DNA of 32,587 nucleotides, from contig JAJYYI010000143.1 in the NCBI GenBank assembly GCA_021801125.1, positions 1-32,587 on the forward strand. The letters are read 5' to 3'. Source of the DNA: Deltaproteobacteria bacterium (lineage in GTDB: Bacteria > Desulfobacterota > Binatia > Binatales > Binataceae). Under the pieces are notes generated by a model. It was not told where the DNA came from. It saw only the letters and a program-made list of their open reading frames with translations, and made no database searches. This document shows, in pieces, positions 17,395 through 25,087 of the stretch (its first letter is position 1; each line of letters starts with the position of its first letter). Position numbers and translations under genes: made by a program.

Positions 17395-17868
17395 GTGACC
17401 GACCCGCTGCTCAACGTCGTACTGGTACGACCACAGATTCCGCAGAACACGGGCTCGATCGCGCGGCTTACCGCGGCCACGCGCGTTCGCCTGCACCTAA
17501 TCCGCCCGTTGGGGTTTTCACTCGAAGATCGTTACCTGAAACGGGCCGGCCTGGACTACTGGCCGTCGGTTGACCTGCGCATTTACGATACTTGGGAAGA
17601 CTTCGCGGGACAATTCGACCACAGCAGGATGAAATTTTTCTCCGCTCGCAGTAAGAACAGCTACGTCACCGCGCGCTTTGAGGATGGCGATTTTCTGGTC
17701 TTCGGCAGCGAAACAACCGGCCTTGGAGCGCCATTTCTGGCGAACCGTACGGCTCAGACCTACGCCATCCCCATCTTCACGACCGAAGTGCGAAGCCTCA
17801 ACCTTTCCAACGCGGTGGCGATAGTGGTTTACGAGGCGCTGCGCCAACTTGGCCGGCTTGAATCATGA
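17395..17868 (+). CDS. trmL: tRNA (cytidine(34)-2'-O)-methyltransferase
   Basis: SPOUT-fold enzyme that 2'-O-methylates the wobble nucleotide of certain leucine tRNAs. Family blocks are all present: LNVVLVRPQIPQNTGSIARL at the N-terminus, LHLIRPLGFSLEDRYLKRAGLDYW, then the knotted cofactor site LVFGSETTGLG, IPIFTTEVRSLNLSNAVAIV and a final YEALRQLG. The length of 157 is normal. GTG at 17395 is chosen because it lies 7 bases after the previous stop and just before the conserved start; the frame is open further upstream but there it overlaps the DUF gene. No strong Shine-Dalgarno sequence is visible, so translation is probably coupled to the gene before. Confidence 0.93.
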   Translation: MTDPLLNVVLVRPQIPQNTGSIARLTAATRVRLHLIRPLGFSLEDRYLKRAGLDYWPSVDLRIYDTWEDFAGQFDHSRMKFFSARSKNSYVTARFEDGDFLVFGSETTGLGAPFLANRTAQTYAIPIFTTEVRSLNLSNAVAIVVYEALRQLGRLES

Positions 17869-17988
17869 CGGCACGGCCTCGCGCGCGGCACCGCACGCTC
17901 TCGCACCGCAAGCGTACGGCAGGCGCCACCCACTATCGGGCTGTCGCGCTTCACCGGCAAACCGCCCCGCGCTGGCGGCCCGCTCTCT

Positions 17989-19149
17989 CTACACCGCCTG
18001 TTTAGCCCGGCCTGCGGCGCCGGCGTGCTGGTGAGACCCGTGACTCTTTTCCTCACGCACGACGAAGCGGCGGTCCAGTTGACCCAGTTTCTCCACCACG
18101 CCGCCGTACTCCAGTTCCGAAATCGGCAGCATCGCCGGCCCCGAAAACCCTTGCATCCGGATCTCAGCGGCCTTTTGAGCAACGTTGTTACGCACCCAAT
18201 CCCAAAAGGGATGGTCGAAAACGTCCACCGGTTCGGTCAACTTCCCACCGTGCACGCAGAACGCGGCGCCGGTTACGATCGGTGGTCCGTCGAAGAAGGA
18301 GATCCCGCCGTTTTGCTTGACCGGCATCAAGGGACCGTTGTGGCTGCCGCGCATCGTGCCCGCCACGTAATGACCAATTCGGTATGGTGAAAGCACCTCG
18401 CCAGTGGCCGGGAACACGCCCTGAGTGCGCACCAGAGCAACCGGGTCGTCCTTGCCGGTGTAGGTGCCCGCGATGTTGTGCAAGCGGGAAGTAGAGACCA
18501 CCGCGCCCATCTCTCCAGTGCTCCGGCTGCGGATCGACTCCACGACAAAGCGCTCGTTATCACGCAGCAGACACGCGATATCATAAAGTTCTTCGGGCGC
18601 GTTGAGTTCGATCACCCGGTCCCCCTCGGTATGGTTCACGTCCATTATCGTGAACGTAAAACCCTTGGCCATCTTGGGCGAGAGCAGGAATCCGGCGCAG
18701 TGCATCGGGTCGGTAAACGCCAGGTAGAGCGGCAGGTTAAACGCTCCGGGGTTGGTCTTATCGGCGGTGAACAGGAGAAACGGCTCATTAGGGCGTTCCT
18801 CGAATTCCATCTCGCACGATCCCGGCCCCAGCCCTTTGACGTTGCCTGAAAACGAGTCTTTCAGCAGGTCCTGTCCGGCTCCATAAAGCCCCTGCTCCCT
18901 GGCCACGCGGGTGCCTTCCAGAAAAGCATCCCAGGCCAGTTGATGAATTTCCGGGTTATCCACACCTCGCTCATGCACCATCAGTATCGCGAGGTCGTCG
19001 CCCGCCATGTTGATATGGTGGCTAAGGAGCAGTTTCTTGGCCTTCTCCTTGACGAACTGCTCGACTGCCTCCCTGAGCCGCGCGCTCGGCCTGATATGGC
19101 CTCCTATCGCGCCCACGTCGGCTTTGATACAAGACAGTGTAATCTTCAC
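17989..19149 (-). CDS. fbp: Class V fructose-1,6-bisphosphate aldolase/phosphatase
   Basis: Bifunctional gluconeogenic enzyme: condenses triose phosphates to fructose 1,6-bisphosphate and then dephosphorylates it. The start MKITLSCIKADVGAIGGH carries metal ligands D11 and H18; further acidic ligands are in AGDDLA (51-52). The aldolase pair is in IAGTYTGKDDP, with Tyr230 and the Schiff-base Lys233. GPGSCEMEFEERPNEPFL, DPMHCAGFLLSP and YVAGTMRGSHNGPLMPV are family blocks. GTG 19149 has GGAGGGG 8 bases upstream and gives 386 residues. It stands alone, converging on trmL. The enzyme is typical of archaea and of deep-branching or autotrophic bacteria, often marking one-way gluconeogenic flux. Confidence 0.95.
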   Translation of the reverse strand: MKITLSCIKADVGAIGGHIRPSARLREAVEQFVKEKAKKLLLSHHINMAGDDLAILMVHERGVDNPEIHQLAWDAFLEGTRVAREQGLYGAGQDLLKDSFSGNVKGLGPGSCEMEFEERPNEPFLLFTADKTNPGAFNLPLYLAFTDPMHCAGFLLSPKMAKGFTFTIMDVNHTEGDRVIELNAPEELYDIACLLRDNERFVVESIRSRSTGEMGAVVSTSRLHNIAGTYTGKDDPVALVRTQGVFPATGEVLSPYRIGHYVAGTMRGSHNGPLMPVKQNGGISFFDGPPIVTGAAFCVHGGKLTEPVDVFDHPFWDWVRNNVAQKAAEIRMQGFSGPAMLPISELEYGGVVEKLGQLDRRFVVREEKSHGSHQHAGAAGRAKQAV

Positions 19150-19186
19150 AGCTTTTTCCCCTCCCGTGTGGTCTCCGGAAACCCAC

Positions 19187-19202
19187 ATGCCGCAGGCGGC
19201 AT
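19187..19202 (-). promoter_or_regulatory. Inverted repeat in the 5' leader of the FBP aldolase/phosphatase gene
   Basis: ATGCCGC and GCGGCAT are separated by two bases, a perfect 7-bp inverted repeat between the putative -10 element and the ribosome-binding site. It could be an operator or an RNA hairpin. Its short loop favours a DNA-binding site. Function is not shown. Confidence 0.35.
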
Positions 19203-19212
19203 ATCGTAGCGA

Positions 19213-19221
19213 AGTATATCA
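19213..19221 (-). promoter_or_regulatory. Putative extended -10 promoter of the FBP aldolase/phosphatase gene
   Basis: On the minus strand the bases read TGATATACT, an extended -10 element (TGN-TATACT). It lies about 64 bases before the GTG start. No good -35 box is at the usual distance, which is common with an extended -10. The 7-bp inverted repeat at 19187-19202 would fall in the 5' leader. Confidence 0.4.
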
Positions 19222-19570
19222 TGCTCCCGCACGTCGCCACCCCTGGTCCTTGAGGTCTCAGCCGGGCAGACGCCCATGACTCGGCCGAACAAAAAGCTTT
19301 GACACACCGCAGGACGCAACGCCATCGAATCGCGACAAACGATCAGCCGCGTTTACGCGTTAGCCAGCAGCGCCGCCAGACGCGCCGGCGAAACTACCTT
19401 ACAATCGATCCCGTCGCAGGAACAGACCCCCCCTTGCGAAGGCACCAAGCCGAGCCCATCGAGAATTCTACATTTATACCGATTTAGTCGTCTTGGCCTC
19501 AAGCGCGAATTTAGCTAGAAGCTAACCGTTCAAACTAAACTGTCGCCGACCTTTCAAGGAGGGCAAACAA
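19222..19570. other. Non-coding stretch upstream of the zinc-ribbon membrane protein
   Basis: No gene is visible in these roughly 350 bases between two divergent genes. A perfect 6-bp inverted repeat with a 3-base loop lies at 19511-19525, followed by an A/T-rich tract 19530-19541 that could include a -10 box for the rightward gene. AAGGAGG just before 19571 is the strong ribosome-binding site of that gene. Confidence 0.45.
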
Positions 19571-19993
19571 ATGGCCATAACCTGTCCCAAATGCTTCAGC
19601 TCCAACGCGGAAAACGCGAGCTTTTGCTCGGCGTGCCAGGCGCCCCTTAAGGGAGGCGGTGCGATTAAGCCGCTCGCGGCCTTCGCCTATCTCCTCGGCT
19701 TCGTGTCGGCAGCAATTTTGCTGAACCTCGAGCCGTATAATCAAGACCCGGCTGTAAAGTTTCATGCTCGCCAGTCAATCGTATTTTCCGTCGGCTGGCT
19801 CGCGCTGAATATCATCCTGCTGGTGTTTATCGGTTTCGCGCCCGCGTTCCTCGGCAACATCCTGGATTACGTGCGCGGCATCGCTAATCTCGCTCTGGCC
19901 GTAGTTTGGGTCTATCTGATGTACCAGGCCCTGACGGGGGTCCAATACCGCCTGCCGTTGATAGCGGACTGGACCGACTCCTTCGGCACCTGA
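19571..19993 (+). CDS. Zinc-ribbon membrane protein, DUF4870-like
   Basis: A 140-residue protein. The N-terminus is a zinc ribbon (CPKC at 5-8 and CSAC near 17-20), then three membrane helices: AAFAYLLGFVSAAILLNL, a segment after FHARQSIVFSVGWLALNIILL, and the last in IANLALAVVWVYLMYQAL. The HARQSIVFSVGW block is the DUF4870-type hallmark (HA-QSL-). The function of this family is unknown. ATG 19571 has a near-perfect AAGGAGG. It is monocistronic and followed by a hairpin at 20001-20030. Confidence 0.8.
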   Translation: MAITCPKCFSSNAENASFCSACQAPLKGGGAIKPLAAFAYLLGFVSAAILLNLEPYNQDPAVKFHARQSIVFSVGWLALNIILLVFIGFAPAFLGNILDYVRGIANLALAVVWVYLMYQALTGVQYRLPLIADWTDSFGT

Positions 19994-20000
19994 GCCTGCT

Positions 20001-20030
20001 GGCGTGCCGAATGGCCGGTAACGGCACGCC
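20001..20030. terminator. Hairpin between convergent genes, possible bidirectional terminator
   Basis: GGCGTGCCG (20001-20009) pairs perfectly with CGGCACGCC (20022-20030) around a 12-base loop. It starts 8 bases after the stop of the zinc-ribbon gene and lies 79 bases beyond the end of the convergent coiled-coil gene. There is no T run, so termination strength is uncertain. Confidence 0.5.
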
Positions 20031-20108
20031 ATCTATCGGCCAACCCCAACTTGCGGCTCCGTTCGGCTTTTGAATAGCTGACAATGGATAGGCGCGACCG
20101 CCTGACGG

Positions 20109-20408
20109 TCATTTGGGAGGATAGGGAAGCGGAAGATTCTTCGGCACTTTACCGGTCACCCGCACCTGTTCGAGTTCTTTGAGAAGCGTCTGATTCTCGC
20201 TCGAGAGGCGATTTTCTTCCTGCTCTACTTTGTTGAGCGCCGCCTTATTTGCTTCGTTCTCGCTTTGGAGTTGATTGATTCGCTTAGTCAGATCGTCAAT
20301 TTTGGCCTGTTGCTCGCTCTCGAAAGCGAGGCGACGTTGATACCAGTACGAAAAGGCGCCAGCGGCGATAGCTGCTAGTACAAGAAAAGCAATAACGCCT
20401 CTTAACAT
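20109..20408 (-). CDS. Small membrane-anchored coiled-coil protein
   Basis: A 99-residue protein of unknown function. One N-terminal membrane helix (about 4-22, MLRGVIAFLVLAAIAAGAF) is followed by a heptad-rich helix of about 50 residues (KIDDLTKRINQLQSENEANK and onward), then a short tail with prolines ending LPLPYPPK. The layout recalls FtsB/FtsL-type bitopic coiled-coil proteins, but there is no sequence motif to support that identity. ATG 20408 lies about 29 bases downstream of a possible promoter. It is a single gene converging on the zinc-ribbon gene. Confidence 0.7.
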   Translation of the reverse strand: MLRGVIAFLVLAAIAAGAFSYWYQRRLAFESEQQAKIDDLTKRINQLQSENEANKAALNKVEQEENRLSSENQTLLKELEQVRVTGKVPKNLPLPYPPK

Positions 20409-20436
20409 CCCACACCACTCGCTGCGTTAAGTTGCT

Positions 20437-20464
20437 AAAATAGCGCTTCTGTAACCCAACGCAA
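20437..20464 (-). promoter_or_regulatory. Putative promoter of the coiled-coil protein gene
   Basis: On the minus strand TTGCGT (20464-20459) and TATTTT (20442-20437) are separated by 16 bases, a plausible -35/-10 pair. Transcription would begin about 20-25 bases before the ATG at 20408. It is a pattern match only. Confidence 0.35.
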
Positions 20465-20857
20465 ACCTTAATGTAGCATCGGGTCGATGGAACATCGCGC
20501 GTGACCGCTGCGCGGCTGCCGCGCGCGGACCGTCCACACCTGGTCAAAACGCGCGTAGTCGTGACCGGTTGCCGCGCCGCCCCCGACCCAACGGACCGCA
20601 ACAGGCGTGAAGTCGAACCTGCCACCCATCCCCGAATTCACACACGACCTTCCCGGCCGCCACCGGCGAGCGTGCGCGAAGTCGCCCGCTGGACATGCTC
20701 TGACGCACTGATATGATACCGTTAACGCGACCGTGAAGGACCAGCTTGCGCGGCGATCGCCGTTTTGGGTCGTCGCTTAGCATCGCCAGGCCGCCTCGAC
20801 CTTGGGTCGTGCGTACGGCGCACTTGCTTACACCACCGCCGCCCGGGGCACGGCTAA
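20465..20857. other. Non-coding stretch upstream of the secreted protein gene
   Basis: A very GC-rich region of about 390 bases with no recognisable gene, RNA or repeat. Short open frames cross it on both strands, as expected for this base composition. The promoter of the secreted protein gene should lie near 20700-20850, but no clear boxes are seen. Confidence 0.45.
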
Positions 20858-21559
20858 ATGTGCAGCAAGATGCGCAAATCCAGGATCGCTACCCTGTTGC
20901 TTGAAGCGGGCAAAACGAGCCGGGTAGCATGGGCGTTTGCCTTCGCGCTGCTCGCTGGGTTAGTTTTGCCAAACGGCCCGGTCCTGGCGGACCCGGTAAT
21001 CAAGAGCCAACAAGAACCCGCCCAGACCCAGGAGATTCCCCAGCTCCGCCCGCAAGCGAACCATCACCCCTCTGGCTCGAAAATCCCGCGCTCGCAGGTG
21101 GTCGAGATTCCGCGACAGTTCCTCGGATGCTGGCATGGCGCGGTCGGTCAAGAGCAGTTGACCAACCTCGAACTCCTCTCACCGCCGCGGATTGACGTTT
21201 GGCTCACGAAAAACTATCGCGTATGCTTCATTCGTCAGGGCGACGAGCTCAGGGTGACCATCGCTGACAGCAACGTCGACCAGCACGACCAGGTGCTGCG
21301 CGCAACGTCAACTCTGGAGCCGGTCACCGCCAGCGGTAATCAGGTCGAGCTTGACGGCTACCTCACGCTTATCGAACGCTCTTCCAACCTGTTCGGCCTC
21401 GCCGAGCACCCACCCACGGTGGTTCTCGAACGCGTAAAGTTGCGCGGCGAGCTGCGCGAGGACAACGCGATGGCGGTACAGGGCCAAGTTACCGGCTATT
21501 ACAACGGCCGGCCGTGGTGGATCGGACAATGGCGCTGCAACTTCGAGCGCCAGCCCTGA
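20858..21559 (+). CDS. Predicted exported protein of unknown function
   Basis: A 233-residue protein with a signal peptide: basic start MRKSR, hydrophobic core WAFAFALLAGLVLP, probable cleavage after GPVLA and before DPVIKS. A Gln/Pro-rich linker of about 40 residues follows. The mature domain is predicted to be beta-rich: QFLGCWHGAVGQEQLTNLEL, YRVCFIRQGDELRVTI, and the end GYYNGRPWWIGQWRCNFERQ. It has three cysteines in the mature part. I do not recognise the family. ATG 20858 or ATG 20870 could be the start. It stands alone, 25 bases from the 3' end of the opposite-strand tRNA. Confidence 0.7.
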   Translation: MCSKMRKSRIATLLLEAGKTSRVAWAFAFALLAGLVLPNGPVLADPVIKSQQEPAQTQEIPQLRPQANHHPSGSKIPRSQVVEIPRQFLGCWHGAVGQEQLTNLELLSPPRIDVWLTKNYRVCFIRQGDELRVTIADSNVDQHDQVLRATSTLEPVTASGNQVELDGYLTLIERSSNLFGLAEHPPTVVLERVKLRGELREDNAMAVQGQVTGYYNGRPWWIGQWRCNFERQP

Positions 21560-21584
21560 CGGCGTGCCTTATAGTAAAACGGAG

Positions 21585-21658
21585 TGGCGGCGGTAGGACT
21601 CGAACCTACGACAGCGCGGATATGAGCCGCGTGCTCTAACCATCTGAGCTACGCCGCC
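21585..21658 (-). tRNA. tRNA with CAU anticodon, probably elongator Met
   Basis: A complete cloverleaf on the minus strand. Acceptor arm GGCGGCG (21658-21652) pairs with CGCCGCC (21592-21586), and the discriminator is A at 21585. The D arm is GCTC...GAGC. The anticodon stem CGCGG/CCGCG encloses the loop CTCATAT, with CAT at 21624-21622. The T arm GTAGG/CCTAC encloses TTCGAGT. CCA is not encoded. The D-arm block GTAGCTCAGATGGTTAGAGC fits elongator tRNA-Met. tRNA-Ile with lysidine-modified CAU cannot be excluded by eye. The acceptor arm begins with a G1-C72 pair, so it is not initiator tRNA-fMet. Confidence 0.93.
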
Positions 21659-21709
21659 TTCAGGCGGTTAAGCTTAGCCGCAACCGGCGTCGCGAGAAAG
21701 AGCCAAAGC

Positions 21710-22438
21710 CTAGGCACACACCAAGCGCTGCACCTTAACTTCACGGCTCCCGCGCGAAATCTGGTAAAGCAGCCCTTCCACTAGTTCGATACAACTGAGT
21801 TTGCCGCCGTATACCAGTCCAGTGTCCAGCCCGATTTTGTACGGCAGATCGAGCATCACGGCCTTCATCGGCGTGTGGCCGAAGACCACCGTGTACCCAA
21901 GTTGGTGGGGCTCAAGTATGAACTCCTGGCGGATCCAGAGCATATCCTCTTCGTCCTGCTCTTCCCAGACCACCGACGGGCGGATTCCGGCATGAACGAA
22001 AAGGTACGGCGGGCGAAGCTCGTACGGCCGTAACGTCCGCATAAATTCAATGTGGGCGGGAGGAATCAGCTCCGGCGCCTTGCGAGCATCGTCGGTGCCG
22101 TAGCTTTCCAGCGTGTCCAAGCCTCCGTTTAGCAAAAAACTGTCGCCGTAACGCCCAGGAAATCCAAGAAAGGACAGCATCATGTCCTCGTGATTTCCCT
22201 TGAGGAACACCTTCTCGCACGGAGTCTCCTTGAACTCGATCAAGGTCTGCAACACGTCGCGCGGGCTCGGGCCGCGGTCGACGTAATCGCCGATGAAAAC
22301 CACCGTGTCCCGCGCGGCAGGGTCGATCGCCTTCAGCATCGCCTCCAGTTCCACCGCGCAACCGTGTAAATCTCCAATTACGAAGACACGCCCGCAATTA
22401 GACACATGCGCTCTCGGTGCTCTACCCTTCTGCTTCAT
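21710..22438 (-). CDS. PPP-family metallophosphatase (Ser/Thr phosphatase / diadenosine tetraphosphatase type)
   Basis: Predicted two-metal phosphoesterase of the PPP superfamily. It has every signature motif: GDLHG (22-26), GDYVDRG (50-56), GNHED (81-85), FVHAGI and VVFGHTPM. This set occurs both in bacterial protein Ser/Thr phosphatases and in symmetrical Ap4A hydrolase/PrpE-type enzymes; substrate cannot be assigned. The 242 residues have no membrane segment. The ATG at 22438 lies within the end of meaB (17-base overlap), so translation is very likely coupled to that of the GTPase chaperone. Confidence 0.9.
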   Translation of the reverse strand: MKQKGRAPRAHVSNCGRVFVIGDLHGCAVELEAMLKAIDPAARDTVVFIGDYVDRGPSPRDVLQTLIEFKETPCEKVFLKGNHEDMMLSFLGFPGRYGDSFLLNGGLDTLESYGTDDARKAPELIPPAHIEFMRTLRPYELRPPYLFVHAGIRPSVVWEEQDEEDMLWIRQEFILEPHQLGYTVVFGHTPMKAVMLDLPYKIGLDTGLVYGGKLSCIELVEGLLYQISRGSREVKVQRLVCA

Positions 22439-23438
22439 CGGGGGTCTCTTTGTCGCGCTCCTCGGCCCACAGCACCTCCGCCATCGTCGCCGGACTGCCG
22501 GTTATCGTCCGCGCCGCATGATACGGGTTAAGCTCGCCTCGGCTCACCTGGGAAACCAACGACGCCACCGCGCCGCGCGCCAAGCCGCGCAAGACCTGAG
22601 CTTCCATTTCGGTGGTCAGAATCTCCCGAAACTCGCGCAAACGGCGCTCGCCCTCGATTACCGGGTCGCGATGGCTCAGGAGATAGGCGCGATGACTCGC
22701 GATAGCCTGGACCAGAGCGTCGATCCCCTGTCCTTCGGCCGCTTGAGTCAGCAGCACCGGCGTCCGCCATCCGCCGTCGCTTTTCAGTCTTACGCTCAGG
22801 TCAAGCTCGGTTCGCAAGCGCTCGGCGCCGGATCGATCCGCTTTGTTGACGACGAAGATGTCCGCTATCTCGTTAAGACCCGCCTTCATCACCTGCACCG
22901 AATCGCCGCCCTCGGGCACGGTCACGACGACCGTAGTATGGGCCAGGTCCATCACCGCCAGCTCGGTTTGACCAACACCCGCGGTCTCAATCAAAATGGG
23001 ATCGTAGCCGAAAGCGTCGAGCACGCGCGTGGCCTCGCGCGCGGCCCGCGACAACCCGCCGTGACTACCGCGGGTAGAGAGGCTTCGTATAAACACGCCG
23101 GCGTCGCGAAAATGGTCCGCCATGCGAATCCGGTCTCCCAACACCGCGCCACCGGAAAAGGGGCTGGACGGATCGATTGCCAGCACCCCGACCTCGCGGT
23201 CGAGCGCGCGGTACGCGGCGACGAGGCGGCTAATCAAGGTTGATTTCCCCGCCCCTGGAGCTCCAGTGAAGCCGACCACATGCGCCCGGCCAGTCTTGCG
23301 ATACAACTGGTCCATCAATGCCGCAACCCCGGCCGAGCGATTCTCGACCAGGGTTATTACGCGCGCTAGCGCGCCCTTGTCGCGCGCTTCGAAGCGCTCT
23401 AACAGTTGCTTAAGCTTAGCGCTGAGTTTCTGCGGCAA
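22422..23438 (-). CDS. meaB: Methylmalonyl-CoA mutase-associated GTPase MeaB (ArgK family)
   Basis: P-loop GTPase that guards adenosylcobalamin loading and repair of methylmalonyl-CoA mutase. After a helical N-terminus (ALARVITLVENRSAG) comes Walker A GAPGAGKS (59-66). IDPSSPFSGGAVLGDRIRM, the switch/Walker B region ETAGVGQTEL and the guanine-specificity motif NKAD follow. A C-terminal dimerisation arm ends it. Length of 338 is typical. Start is TTG at 23438, the best-supported start near the conserved N-terminus. No mutase subunit (mutA/mutB or small B12 domain) is in the window, so the client lies elsewhere. It overlaps the phosphatase gene downstream. Confidence 0.93.
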   Translation of the reverse strand: MPQKLSAKLKQLLERFEARDKGALARVITLVENRSAGVAALMDQLYRKTGRAHVVGFTGAPGAGKSTLISRLVAAYRALDREVGVLAIDPSSPFSGGAVLGDRIRMADHFRDAGVFIRSLSTRGSHGGLSRAAREATRVLDAFGYDPILIETAGVGQTELAVMDLAHTTVVVTVPEGGDSVQVMKAGLNEIADIFVVNKADRSGAERLRTELDLSVRLKSDGGWRTPVLLTQAAEGQGIDALVQAIASHRAYLLSHRDPVIEGERRLREFREILTTEMEAQVLRGLARGAVASLVSQVSRGELNPYHAARTITGSPATMAEVLWAEERDKETPDEAEG

Positions 23439-23674
23439 CTGGCCTGCCCTCAGAGGCGTGGAGCGCCGCTCGCTGCGGCGCCAAGCACGGCTTTATGGGT
23501 GATCATAGCTGGGCGGTCCTTTCGCAGCAATCCAGACTCCCGCGATGGAGGCCCGACAGCCGCTCGGAGGTCGCAGCCGAGCAACCGCGCGGGTTCTAGG
23601 GAACATTTAGTTTAGATGGATGCCGCGTACCACTTTAATTGTCTTTGCTTCAATGTCAGTTTATTTTTAATGCC

Positions 23675-24106
23675 GTGAAGTTGCCGGAACTTTATAGCGA
23701 TTGGCGCCTGGTGACCGGACTGGTTTTAATCATCATGGGCGCGGTCAACTGGGGCGTCGGTTTTATCGGCACCGAGCAGTATCGACAGCCACCCAGCGTC
23801 GCATCCGAGACCCAGTCCGAGGACATCTCCAGTGTTTTCGACGGACTCGACGACAGCTCGAACCGCGCGGTCCTAACGCCGCTCGTCGACCGCCAGCGCA
23901 AGGTTTCCATCAACTCCGCTCAGATGGATTTCTTTCATGCGGTTTTCCTAGTCGGGCAAGCTCTATTCGTCGCCGGATTGGTCATCACGCTGGCCACCTT
24001 GCTCGCCACGTTCCATCGCGACGCAAAAAACGCGATGAGCCGCGCCTTTCGTGCTAATCTCTCGAACGGATTAGGCTTGCAGCGGCGCGAAGACGCGCAG
24101 CGGTAG
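23675..24106 (+). CDS. Predicted small membrane protein of unknown function
   Basis: A protein of about 143 residues with two membrane segments: LVTGLVLIIMGAVNWGVGFI near the N-terminus and FFHAVFLVGQALFVAGLVIT with its continuation near residue 105. They are separated by a polar loop of about 60 residues rich in Ser and Asp. The C-terminus is basic and cytosolic. I do not recognise the family. GTG 23675 is my preferred start because it places the first helix near the N-terminus; an in-frame TTG at 23639 is possible. No clear ribosome-binding site is seen for either. It lies 114 bases before ispE, possibly in the same transcript. Confidence 0.6.
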   Translation: MKLPELYSDWRLVTGLVLIIMGAVNWGVGFIGTEQYRQPPSVASETQSEDISSVFDGLDDSSNRAVLTPLVDRQRKVSINSAQMDFFHAVFLVGQALFVAGLVITLATLLATFHRDAKNAMSRAFRANLSNGLGLQRREDAQR

Positions 24107-24220
24107 ACCGGCTGTTGAGCAAAGCTTTGGAGCGGCGCGAAACCGGAAAGCCGCTGCTATGATGGCGCGCGCGCCGAGCCGGCGTGCCGGTCGAAAAGCG
24201 GCCGCCTTAAGCGAACACTG

Positions 24221-25087
24221 ATGAGAAAGACGATCGGCGGTCTCGCGCCCGCCAAGATAAATCTTTTTTTACGGGTAACCGGCCGGCGACCAAACGGCTA
24301 CCATGATCTCGACTCGCTATTTTTGCCGCTTGCGCTTTACGACCGCGTCACGATCGCCCTTACCTGCGGCACCCGTCGCTCGGTTGCGCTGCGCTCCAAC
24401 CGCCCCGAGTTGCCCACCGACGAGCGCAATCTCGCCGTGGCCGCAGCCCGCCGGATGCTTGCGCGCTACGACATTCAGGCCGAGGTCAACATCGATCTGG
24501 ACAAACAAATCCCGCTCGGCAGCGGGCTCGGCGGCGGCTCGAGCGACGCCGGCGCGGTCATCCGGCTCCTCGCCGAGGTCTTGGGAATAGCGGACCCGGA
24601 CGGGCTCGCCGCGGTCGCGCTTTCCGTGGGGGCCGACGTCCCCTTTTTCCTGGACCCCCGACCGGCCAGAGTCGGAGGCGTCGGTGAAAAAATCATGCCC
24701 CTGGCGGCGCCGACTCTGTCGCTCGTACTGGCCACGCCGCCAATCGAGGTTTCGACCGCGAGCGTGTACGCCCAACTTAAGCCGGCGCGATGGAGCGGAG
24801 CGGCCAGCGCCGAGGAAATCGAGCAGTTCTGCGCGGGCGACGTGCGCCCCGCGATGCTCGTCAACGACCTTGCGCAACCGGCGTGCGAGCTTTACCCCGC
24901 GATTAAGCGGCTATGGCGCCTGGTGGAAACCACCGCTGCGCAGGCCTGCGGCATGTCCGGGAGCGGAGGCACCATTTTCGCGATTTACCCCCACGCGCAA
25001 GCGGCAAGGCAAGCCCGCGAGCAGATAGCGCGGCTCGACTCCACGGCGACCACCCTTGCCGTGCAAACCATCCCCGCCCTACCCTAA
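24221..25087 (+). CDS. ispE: 4-diphosphocytidyl-2-C-methyl-D-erythritol kinase
   Basis: ATP-dependent GHMP kinase of the methylerythritol phosphate pathway of isoprenoid synthesis. The N-terminal motif LAPAKINLFLRVTGRRPNGYH contains the conserved Lys12. The glycine-rich ATP loop is PLGSGLGGGSSDAGAV (98-113), and GADVPFF carries the catalytic aspartate. The C-terminal motif is MSGSGGTIFAIY. Length of 288 is standard. ATG 24221 directly precedes the conserved block. It converges on the DUF1122 gene with a 4-base overlap of coding ends (25084-25087). ipk-adjacent genes such as prs, often found with ispE, are absent here. Confidence 0.96.
   Translation: MRKTIGGLAPAKINLFLRVTGRRPNGYHDLDSLFLPLALYDRVTIALTCGTRRSVALRSNRPELPTDERNLAVAAARRMLARYDIQAEVNIDLDKQIPLGSGLGGGSSDAGAVIRLLAEVLGIADPDGLAAVALSVGADVPFFLDPRPARVGGVGEKIMPLAAPTLSLVLATPPIEVSTASVYAQLKPARWSGAASAEEIEQFCAGDVRPAMLVNDLAQPACELYPAIKRLWRLVETTAAQACGMSGSGGTIFAIYPHAQAARQAREQIARLDSTATTLAVQTIPALP

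Noticed and set aside
22293-23243. 316-codon plus-strand frame opposite meaB
   Set aside because: Antisense shadow; meaB has full GTPase motifs on the minus strand.
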